DNA of 64,000 nucleotides from assembly GCF_004210375.1 (NCBI RefSeq), contig NC_134829.1, forward strand, positions 32,380,034-32,444,033, written 5' to 3'. Position 1 is the stretch's first letter. Each line of letters starts with the position of its first letter. Under the pieces are notes generated by a model, which did no database searches, was not told the origin of the DNA, and saw only the letters and a program-made list of their open reading frames with translations. This document shows positions 1 through 11,800 of the stretch, one piece after another. The stretch comes from Tachypleus tridentatus (lineage: Eukaryota > Arthropoda > Merostomata > Xiphosura > Limulidae). A program made the position numbers and the translations under genes.

Positions 1-699
1 GACAAAACCAAGATAGAGCATGTGGTATTTAAAAGCAGTTATACAATTGTAACTTCTGTTATTGTGATGTTTTAAAATCATATTACTGTGGTAATATTTT
101 TATAGTAATTGTTTACATTACACTTAATAAATTTACTAAATTTCTATGAAAATTACATTTCACCAAAGTTTTTCTTTGTAAGACCCAATTATGTATAAAA
201 AACATACATTATAATCTGCACCATATTTATTATTATATACTCAGGTGTCAAAATATGTGTATGCCATTAATAATAGAATAGATAGCAAATATTATATTGT
301 AGTTAGTGCTATATACTTTAAAGTGATTGTTGATTAAGAAAATAGAATAAATATAATTTAAATTTCAGCAAAGATACAATCAATTATATGACTAATCTTT
401 GTTATAGCCCATAACCAAAAATGCATTATACTATGTTTATTACAAAGGGATTACATAAAAATTTGTGTACTTTTATATGTAACTGTGTAAATAAAATATA
501 TTGTTGTATTGGCATAATTTTTACTTAAGATTTGATATTTCAGATTTTTGGCTGACCACTATACTTAAGACTTCCACCTAATTTCTTGTGTTATATGTGA
601 TATAGCTGCATTATAGCATGCAAACATCTTTCACCAATAGAAGTGCAACACACCCTCCTAGTGTAACTATTATTTTATACCATACAATCATTACTTTTT
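1..699. other. No gene seen
   Basis: AT-rich sequence downstream of the ZnT gene with no recognisable exon, RNA or repeat. Confidence 0.6.
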
Positions 700-1150
700 C
701 ATCTACCTTCCTCTTTTCATCCTGGAATTATTTCTCAACTTTTAATGGTTGTTCACTCCAGGTTCTTGGAAAACCAAGGTTAATGTCTCAGATGATTACC
801 TCCATGTTCCTATTTTGCCAGCATCCAGATGTTACCTTCAGTTTGTCCAAGAGGGTAGGATGTTTCAATTCTGCACTCTTCCATTTGGGTCTGGCATTGG
901 CTCCTGATAATTTCTCCTCACAGAATCAGAGCTTTCGCTCATCATATTAATGACATAAGACAGTAATATTACCATTACATAGATAACTAGGTTCTTTTCC
1001 ACCAGGCCTCTCAACACCATATTCATCTCCTACTTCAAGAGGCAGCATGTTTGGTATGACTCATAAAATTGGAAAAGTGACATCTTGTCTCCACTCAATG
1101 CCTTAATCATTTGGGGGCATTTCTCAACTCCCACCTCAACAAGTTCCAGC
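700..1150 (-). mobile_element. Possible Ty3/gypsy reverse transcriptase fossil
   Basis: Minus-strand translation contains NMVLRGLVEKNLVIYV in a context resembling the gypsy RT block that ends in the YxDD motif. It is short, broken and old. No LTRs or other domains were recognised around it. Could also be chance similarity in a degraded repeat. Confidence 0.35.
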
Positions 1151-2662
1151 TTTTCTTCATTTGTTGGACATGAAATGCTCGATTTCTAAAGTCAAAACTT
1201 CTCTGAATACAAGTGAGGTTCTCTCTCTCTCTTTTAGAAACTTGAGCTTCCATGAAAGTTTTAATTCTTTAGGATCATGCACACATGCAATATTTTCAGT
1301 AGGTGTTACATAAACAATGGAATCTCTTTGGGATCCTTAGGAATCCACCATCCTCTCTTTCTGTAAGTTGACTTAGCCTCTCATGTCCTGGGCACTCTTT
1401 AAGTTGTGACCTATAGTACAGAGGTAGGAGGATGTGTCACATGCTACAGTACAGTTATACCACCTATACACGTGAAGTTAAGTAGGAGACTCAAGGCTTA
1501 TTGGAATTACTATATTTTTGTAGGAAGCTAATATTCAATTATTCTTTAGTCCAGACAGGTTGAACAGCTTTTAAAAGATGAAAACAACTTCAACATTAAC
1601 AGACGGATATAAAGGAAGATTAGAGACATTTGTTTTCAAAATGGATGCATGTGTTTGGAATGAAATTTATACAAACTAAAAGTTGACTGTTATTATTACT
1701 TATCTATAAATGACTTTGAACGTTCGATCGAGTTCTTTTTCAAATTATGTTTTATTGACGATGTTCATGATTGTTGAAATAAACACAAAACGTAGAAAAA
1801 TATAATTTTACAATTCTGCTGTATTTTATCATTTGAATTTTATACAAGTTTCAACAATAAGAATGCTGTAAGAAAGCAAAAATGTAAGAAGTATATTGAC
1901 AGTGGAAAGTAATTATCAATGTTCATAATAACATTCACAGAACATTTCCTAAGGATATTAACTTTTTATTATTGTATAAGCACCACATTTTTTGCTGTTT
2001 TATTTAATTCGTGCATAGCAGATGAGCGTTTTCACAGAAATTTTGAAGCTGACAATTGTAACAAAATAGCTATAAACAACTGAATCTCTTTAATGTATGA
2101 CAAAAGATAATGGTGCTGCAGATGAAGTAGAACAAATACAGTTAGCAATGAATATGCTACCTGTTGAAGAGTATGTAAATAATATGAATAGTAAATTAAG
2201 TCTTATTCTCTCGTTGAAAGTTTATCTGCAGATATCACAAACATATGTACTAATTTAAATGTTTTTGGATATGACTAGATAACATATTTGGAATATTATA
2301 CATATTAATGGTGATAATTTGATTCATAGAACAGTTAATTGCAAAAACCATGAACATACCAACACCAAATAATAATACACATACACATTATCAAAGGATT
2401 AAGTCATTTTTTAACATTGTAAGTATGTTGATTATCCATATGTGGACAATGCTCACTTAGGCACCTCTAAGTCTCCATAAATTTTCAAGAAATGGATGAG
2501 GATGACATGATTTTTAATAGAAATTTCTGGGCATGTATTTTACTTCAGTATTTGCCTTTGAAAGCAAATTTTATTAATATTAAAGAAACTGAAGGCCAAG
2601 ATTATTAAATAGAGCTAGCTACCAATTATTTTTATGGTAAAGTCTGTGATGATGTTTCCTTC
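1151..2662. other. ZnT 3' flank, no further gene seen
   Basis: AT-rich. Includes the likely 3' UTR of the ZnT gene (2570-2662) with TTTATT on the plus strand at 2570-2575. 1151-1560 may continue the retroelement fossil but has no clear motif. Confidence 0.5.
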
Positions 2663-2808
2663 CTAGTCTTCAGGATCTTGGCACTGTGTGCATTCCTGCA
2701 TTACTTCTCGATATTCTTCCACTTGCAAAGTCAGTTCAAAAACATCAAAGTTAGACCTAATTTCTCTAGAAGCTTGTTTCAGAACTATTGTGGGACTTTC
2801 TCCTTTTG
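2663..2808 (-). CDS. ZnT terminal exon with stop
   Basis: Acceptor TATTGCAG; split Ala codon. Encodes 47 residues ending [24 protein letters not shown] and TAG. Human ZnT2/3 end with CTLQVEQY and a CLRCQEP tail, so the terminal Cys pair used for cytosolic zinc binding in ZnT2-type proteins is kept. Confidence 0.94.
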
Positions 2809-5800
2809 CTGCAATATAAGAATAAGAAAAACCAGGACATTGTTACAAATGCAGAATATTGTAGTAGATATTTGAATAAAATTTTGTTCCTTACTTACAT
2901 GTAAGCATATTTTTCTACAAGTCACATGAAATATTTGGACTCGTATTAAAGCTGTTAATGCAAGAAATTGTATGTAAATATTTTAGTTTTACCTCTACAT
3001 TCATTTGCACTGGACAGCAAATTACCCTATTTTATTATGGTCTCAATTATGTTGTTTCAAATTATGTTATTTATTGTTATATGTCAATCAGAAAAATTAT
3101 CTCACCAATAGCTACATGAGCAGATACAGCAATTTTATCCATACTTAGAGCCCAAATTCTCAAGTTGTGGACTTTTACCACACTTGGTATGTTGAAAAGT
3201 AATCTTTGCACTTCTAAGAAATCAATTCCTCTTGGCATACCTGTATTGTAAAATAAATACAATATAAAAATTATGTAAATATTAAATAAGTATAATATTT
3301 GTTAGAACAGCAATAAAAATAAAACTAGATAGGATTGCAGTAGAGTGAACACTTCCTCCATATAATGTTGATCACACTTAGCTCTCAAAAAAATACAAAA
3401 ATGTGTCCCCATGTTCATAATTATCAATGGGCATGGACCATGTTTGACAGGAAAATGGGACATGGAACATGTTTGCCAGGATAATGAGGAATTATATTCT
3501 ACATATTTTCACTAAGTGTCATATGAGCCTAATTATTTGTGATTGAGTTACAGAGCAAAAAAAAGTATGAAAGTTATTTTCCCTTTATTAACACATAGGG
3601 ATTTTGTTTGTTTTTTACACTTCTACTAACTATAACTTCTTGTCTAACAGTATGCATGTACAGAGATTTTATCTTTTGGTGCTCTTAGTGTGAAGAGTGA
3701 TTTTAATAGTTTAATTTCCAAAGAGAGATTTTTCATTATTATTCTTTACATTGAAGAAATCTTTTAACTTAATTTTCCTGTTTATTTTTTTTATCACACT
3801 CTTGAATCTTATATTAGACACTTTTATTTGATTTCTGTATTTCTTTTGTAATATATTTTTGATCACATATCTGATACTTTGAAATCTTGTGTGTATTACA
3901 TGCACCAACAGTCAACTCTTTACTCTTTCATTGCATATTTGGAGCCACAACATGCCACTATTCCTTTCCCATCTTGACTCCAATCTATTCATCTCAATCC
4001 CACTTCCAGGATTTTCTCATTTCACTGTTTTATTCAGTGTTGATGGGCATGTTGCTAACCATAAGCAGAGAGTTCTGGTCCAGGGCTGTATTATGTTGTT
4101 ATCTTTATCTGATCTTTAACTGCCAGTTTTGTTAAAGGAACTTGTTCAAGTGTTTCTTTCCCCATCTTATTTGTCCCTGGTGCCCTTTTTCTTCTCCATT
4201 ACTTGGAATTCTGCCACCAGCCTGTGTTTGTCCAAAGCAGTACAAGATTTTCTGTTTCCAGAGGCCATTTCACCTGTTTATCATCTTTTGTCATGCTTTT
4301 ATCCAAAAATGTTTGTTTTCCTTGCATCAAACCAAAGACTGATAGCCTATACTAGGTTTCGTTTCTCGTTCTAATTTTCACTCTGTCTCTGTCATGAATG
4401 GCTATCTGTATATCTCAACATTTTGTCAAATGAAATCCCCCTCTTTGGATTATTCTCCAGGGGGTGGTGCCTCTGTTTCACACAGCACCCTTTGGACGTG
4501 CCTTAGTCTTCTATGTTTTGTTGGGTGTTCAGAGCATTCGACTGTCACTTATATGCTCTGAGGTTGCACTCTTCTCTTTCTTTAAACTACTGGTTACTGT
4601 TTTCTCATTACAAACAGGAATCCACCTGTTACCCTCATCAGCTACTCCTAGAGGTGGCTTTAGTGGGCTATTAAATCAAGTTAAAGAAGTCCTTACTATG
4701 ATTAATATCTCATTTAATTTGGCTGTTTTTCTTTAACTACACATATCTCAGCCAGCCCACCCTTCTCTTCTTTGACTGTGATAGATTTTCAGTTAGATTA
4801 CATTTTGCAAAGCTCTATTGTTTTTGGGAATGTAGTTTTCCATGGTAGACCTTTAGGTCAAACTCATTTGTGGGCTTTTCAGTGACCAGTGGAATTTTGC
4901 AGGGATCCTTTGTCAGCTCTTATTACCCTTCTTCCTACCCTTGCCATAAATTAGACATTGGATAGAATCAACCTGTCAGTGGTTATCCCATTTTCCCCTC
5001 CTCATCTGGTTTTTCCATATATCACGGATGTACTCCTTCAGAGATGGAGATGCGAGTTGATCAACTGGGAGTGTCAGAATAGAATAGAATCAACCTGTCA
5101 GTGGTTATCCCATTTTCCCCTCCTCATCTGGTTTTTCCATATATCACGGATGTACTCCTTCAGAGGTGGAGATGCGAGTTGATCAACTGGGAGAGTCAGG
5201 ATTTCTGGTATGCAGCCAAGAGGTCTTATCCTACCAATGTCCTAGAGTTTCCCACTGTAGCTCATGGGTGGATTAATTTTCTCCATTTAGCCAGAAATTG
5301 TATTATAATGATCCATTTTGACTTTTCAGGGATTTCTTATCTGAATCACCAGGGTGGCACCCATTGTCCATCCCTCTGTATTCATACATTGTACCTTCTT
5401 TCTAGAACAACATGCTTGATACTCCAATCTTTGAATGTTATTTTCCAGGTGCTTTCCCTTTTGTCTTTTATGTCAGTGCCCACCAAACAGCTAGGTTTTG
5501 TAGTTGGCATACTGATGGTTTAATCCTCATTCTACCTTCACTTACATGTCAGTTCCCAATGGCCTGGATTTTGGATGTAGTTGACTTGCTATGTACATCC
5601 TAGAGGCACATCCTTTTAATTTCATCCACTTTTGTATTTTTTGGGATAGAAGTTTATAAGTATTTGCACGGTTTGGATCACTTTCCAGCCATAGTTCTCT
5701 GCCAATTGTATGTGCTTCTCTGTTTTCACTTGTATATGCAACATCTTTTTATGATGGGCAAAGAATATATACCTGGTTCAGAAATGGTATGATTCCTCAC

Positions 5801-8800
5801 ATCAGATCTCAGAATCTGATTGTATTATCTTGGGAAGTGTCCTTTGCAAGACTCTGAAGGATACTTATTTCTCTTTCACCAATTCCTTAAGCTATTCAGT
5901 GTTAGATTCGAGATATTTATGTAAGTAAAGGTATTGTACCAAAAGAGAAGTTCTAATCTTTCTACATTCAAAATGTATTTTCAATAGCTATTTACCACAT
6001 CTTCCAGTGCTTCCATCTTATGGCAAACTTTGAAATGATAGTTCAGTTGAAATGAATAGAGGGTGTGACATGCATATAGAAAGTAAGTATATCATACCAT
6101 TATTGGTGATGAGTTAATGCACTGAAATCAGTTGATTCCAATCGAGTGGAGATAGAAGGCTTGTGGCATGCATAAAATTGTTGTATATAGAGGGCAGCAC
6201 TGCATGGGAATAACTATTTATACCAGACGAGGCAAGTACCTATCAGAAATACATTTTTAATGCAGTAAAATTATAGCATATCACACGCTCACAATGCCAC
6301 ATCTCCACAAAGTTTATAAAGGTCGGCAACTGTCATAAACTTAAAGCTGGAATCAAGATACCAAGAAGAAATGAGCTTCAATGTGAAATAGTACTGGATA
6401 TAAAATCGACCATTAAACTCAAATTAATCACTCTTTGGTACTTATGAATTGGGAAATTTGTTATGAAATTAAAGTGCACTTCTGGTATCAAATAAATTAC
6501 CACTAAGCTTTGTACTGTTACGACACTAAGCTAAGTGGCAGAAAGCAGGAGGGGAATCTTTAACTTTTTTTTTTTTTTTTTATCCATATAATAAATTACT
6601 TAAATTACCAAAACATGTCTAAATGGAAATGGGTCTATAATCTTATAATTTACAATACCTTATTATGCCTATTGTAAATACAGGAGTAACATATCCAAAC
6701 CAAAATGGTTGGCACAATTATAATCTACAGTATCATTCACAATATGTTGACAAATATCCATACACCACAAAAAATACTCTTCCTAACTTCAACTAGTACC
6801 TGATGATAAAAAACAAATTATTTGTATTATACTTTGTGAGAAAGGTTACGCTAAATAAATTGGAAGACGTTTGACACAGTTTCTTAACATAAAAAAACAA
6901 CAACACATTAAACGTGAAAATAGAAATAATGCCAGTTTTCTTGATTTGAAATATTCAGGCCATCAAATTTATTAGAAATGAATAAGAATGTTATACAAAA
7001 TAGGTAACTCCTTAAAAACAATAATCTCAAAAATTCCTCAGTCAAAAGCTGGCATATTTTCAAAACCTTCAAAATTTACTTTAAGGTAAAGAGTATTAAG
7101 GTTGCTTTAAGTTTCTGGATCAAGTGTGTTCTTGCTCAGGTGACTGAAGAAGATGCTCTAAAAGCAGTTAAAGCTTCTGAAATTTTATTCCACGTAGTTT
7201 GCTTTTCACTCATTAACATGGAACCATTCAAATCACATGATGAAGCTGTGTATGTTATGATACCAATTTTTAGTTGTTAGAATTGTAATGATACAACAGC
7301 ATATAGTGAAGGATTTATATTGTTCCAGGTTGAATGCCCCTTCTCTCTACTAGCTTATAGCTGCCAGATTTCACATACATTCTGCTTATTACCACTTTGA
7401 ATGCTAGACTCCAAGTCATTAATGGTATGACTGTTTAAGTCTGTTGTGAAGAATTGTTTAATTTGGACAAACAAATCTGATAGTTAGCAACTTGAACATC
7501 ATTGATGTGATTGTGTCATTACAATTGTTTGTGTTAAATAATTGTTACAATGATTCACCACGTTAACCATAGATATTGTATTCTAAATATCTAACAATAA
7601 ACAAGTTTTAAGTTGAAGTAGGTGTGTTTTAGCTACCTTGGATAGAATATTGATCAAATAACAAAGCACCATTATTTAGCAGTGGCTTATGAAAATGTAG
7701 AGAATTTGTCTCTGTCAGTGCAATACATTTGGAAATTCTGCCTTGAAATCATAATACATTACATGATTGCATTTAGGAAACCAAAGAAGCAGAGAAGAAA
7801 TCATCCTAATGTGAAGGTAGCCAAGATGCCACTAGGCGAGTTATCTCTCATAAAAGAGCCATTCAGCAGAGTATTTGGGGGCTTAATCAGACCACTAACA
7901 CCTGTATTGGAGAAAGGCAAGCAGTATGTGCCTTCATTACTTGGACACATTACCCATAAGTCACACCACTGCCCAAAAGAGATGGAGAGAGTAGAAAAAG
8001 CTCTTCTTAAAGTGTTCTTTAGAGTTAGCTTTCCAAAAGAGTAACAGAGGGATATAGTTTACCTCAGAACTGATACAAGAGATGTGCAAACTCATTAACA
8101 TCAGGCAGCTCTTTACCACACTATTCATTCAGTCTCAGACGTAGTGAACTTTGTGAAAGAGTCAATAGTCTTAAATAGTATGCTGAAGAAGACATGCTTG
8201 GAGAGACTACAAAACTGAGACAGACACCTGCAGGTAGTAAGTATTACTTACTTACTGAGACGTTCCACAACTATATAAGGATTTTTACCCTTTTATTTCC
8301 CATATGGAAGAACAGTATGAAGTCCAATACAGATATTAAAAGAACTGTGGACAGGAAAAAGTCAGAAGTTAGGAACACATATAAATATGTAATAAACCTC
8401 AGAAACCAACTGGAGGAAACACAACACTTAAGAACGATTGTATTCAGCTAAAAGCAGTCAAAACACTTGGAGGTCAAACAGAAGGTCTTGGTTCTGTTAC
8501 CCAGAAACAACAACAAAGTCACTCTGCAATGGAAAGGACATTTTAAGTGTAGAAAGTGGTCAACAAAATGGAATATAAGGTAAAAATGGACTGGACAACC
8601 AAGATCTACCATGACAGTATGTTGAAAAGGTACTATGAGAGGAAAGAATACCTAAAGGGTGCTGCTCGAGACATGAACATTGTGGGTGTAGCTACCATAC
8701 ATGCAGAAACAGAAGGTGGTGACTTTGTCATAGAAGATGAAGACCTACTAGACCCAAGTCCATTGGGTGGATACGATATACACAATGATGTCAACATCAG

Positions 8801-11800
8801 TGAAGAACCAATTGGCCAGTACAAGAAAGTGCTACACAATCCACTGTGCCACTATGCAGTATCTTAAAAGATAGTCCAGACAAGACAGACCTTGTGCAAT
8901 ACAAGATCAAGACCATGACCAGGGATCCAGTTAAAGTGAAATCCTATCCCATGCCTTATTATACGAGATACCTGATCAAGCAAAAAGTCAATGTAATATT
9001 AGAAGCTGGAATCATTTAGCCTACTGTTCACCAGTAGTAACTGTAAAAAAAAATGTATGGCTCGTATCACTTCTGAATAGATTTCCAGAAGCTGAACCTC
9101 ATGACAGAGTTTGACTCTAAACCTATAGGCAACTCAGAGGCTATCACAGCAGAACTAGATGGGGGCCAAGTTCTTTATTAAATTGACTTCAGTGAACTCA
9201 GCAGTGACATTCAACCACACACTGAGGAATGTGTTGTACAAAACAACCAACATTGACCATTCTGTGAATAACATTTTGACCCACACAGCCAGATAGGAAG
9301 ATAACTTGAAGAAACTCAAAGCTGTTTGGGCAAGTGAGGAGAGCAGATTTGACCATCAGATGGTTTAAGCTCTACAATAGTTATTCTGTATTGGACACAA
9401 AGTAGGCAACCAACAGCCAGCCCTAGAAGAGGAGAAGCTAGTCTGCATACAAGATGCACCAAGTCAGATAAATCCTGAGTTTATGGGATTCTATAGGAAG
9501 TTCATTCATAATTGAACCAACCTGTGTGTACTTTGACAAAGAAGAAAGAATTATTTAAAGCTCTGGATATAACTGTAGCAACCAACAGTTATAACAGTGG
9601 TTTGGATGTTAAATTATCACAGACTATGTTGCACTAACAAAACAGGAAGGATAACTCATCTTGTCAACTTGTGTTCTACAATAACTGAACTAACCTGTTT
9701 GGACTTAAGAAAAAGAGCATTATTTAAAGATCTGGATGCAACTGTGATAGCCAACGATGTAATTGTATATATATTTGAACTATTTTAATATATCATTTTA
9801 AAACAAGTGGACTATGTGCTGTTTGTTCAATGTTGAAATTCATTGCTAACAAATCACAGTCACCTACTGTAAATAATCCAGTCAACACTTAGAACAGGAC
9901 AATATATAATGCCATTTTTTTTTAAAGTCTTAACAAAACATGTTCAAGAAGAATGAAGATTAATTAGTTTTTGCTAGAAACTCCCTTACAATAATCTTTT
10001 TGACTTATCATTTGCAAGTAAAAACAAGGATCATATTATGTTAAATTTTATGGTTAGAATAACGTAAAACATTCATGTCTATTAATATTTTAATACGCAA
10101 CAAAATGTCAACAGTAACATATCTGTAACTACACAAGGTAGTTTTTAGGTTATTTATAAAACATCTTATAGGAGACTTACCTTCCATCAGAACATTAAGA
10201 GCATCTTTCATAATTGCAAATGTTGTTATCAAAACCAATATAGAGAACAGAAATGTGCAAATGGGATCAACAATTACATATGCAGGCTGTAATAAGTGAA
10301 AAGATATTAAAATGCATTTTAAATTCACTTATCAAAAACTCAGACTACTAAAACTAATGAAATCATCTAAAAGGCAATAACTCTGTTCAATAAATAAGTA
10401 TGTAAGAAGTACTGGAAATGAAGAATAATTAGGAATCTAAGATTAAAGAATCGTTAAAACATGATGCCATGTCAACTCATTAGGAACGTGTCATATCTGA
10501 AAGTACTTTTAAAATTAATCATTTTTATAAATTGAATGTTTAAATTTATTGAGCATTTTAAAGTTATCTCAGTATGTTTCTTCTCTGCAAGACTACCAAA
10601 GAAATTCGAAATCAATACCTTGTGCCATGTTAAAAGAGAAGACAACACTATTAAAAAAGTAATGGAATATTGGCAAGCTACTCACACTAAAACTATCACG
10701 AAATAGAAATTACTGTATGCATTAGTAAACTTTTATAAAAGAATAAGTTATTATAGATTTATACTAGGTTTGTCTAAAAACATATGTATTAAGCTAAATA
10801 GATGCACAGGATGATATCAAGTATTCATTTAAAAACTAATTTGTATCACATGGCAGGTGTTGTTTGTTTAAATATGGACACAATGGTTGTAGATAGCAAA
10901 TTAAAAGCTATAATTGCATGTATTACAAAATCTCTAAAATGACTGGAAGAAGTCCATATTTAGCTAAGACTGACAAAGGGATATATAGCCCATACACAGC
11001 TAAAGAGTTTTCATAAACTTAAGTTTTTGATCTGTTGTTATTTGTTTCAATGACCATTTGAATACCTTTTTAAGCAATATCTACAATGAATTTCACCTCC
11101 ATCAAATAAAAAGTTAGAACTTGTTCTTCAATAACTAGTACATGGTTATTTTTAAAATATTTTAGCTTGTCTGGTAGTCACGAAAATTAAACATTTCAGT
11201 ATTAATATATACATGATATTGGTAACAGTTTTGTTTCAAATAAACTTCCAATTTGTGTGAAAGTTTGGAATGCACACTAAGTTAAAAGTATGTATGATAT
11301 TTTCTAAATATTTGTACTCAACCACACAGTTATGGTTATGAAAAAAAGTAATTAAGTTTAATAAACCTAAATATCCACCTTTCATCCTTTGTAAACGTTC
11401 TTTGTAGACCCATCACTTTCACTCAAAATTAATTATAACAGTTTTATGTTCTAGTGATTTATATTTTTAATGTTCAGTTTTGTGGTTGTAATGCACAACA
11501 TATTAAGCTCAAATTTTTGTTGACTGTTTCTCAAAGTATAAACCTGAAGACGACAGTCAATGTTTTGTTGAAGCATGCGATATGTTTTATCTTCAATAAA
11601 ATTAATTCTTGTAAGTCACCGTTTGTTTGTAAACAGAAAGTAAACTGAATAACTTCTTCAGATATTATCATTCTTCATTTTTGATAACCTACCTTGAAGT
11701 AGATGATAAGTGCTGCTACAAGTACTCCTACACTTTGAAAGAAATCTCCTAATACATGAATAAAAGCAGCTCGAACATTAATGTTTCCTTTCCCTTTGCT

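Noticed and set aside
618-950. 110-residue plus-strand open frame
   Set aside because: Composition is that of the complement of a degraded retroelement; the minus strand gives the recognisable residues.
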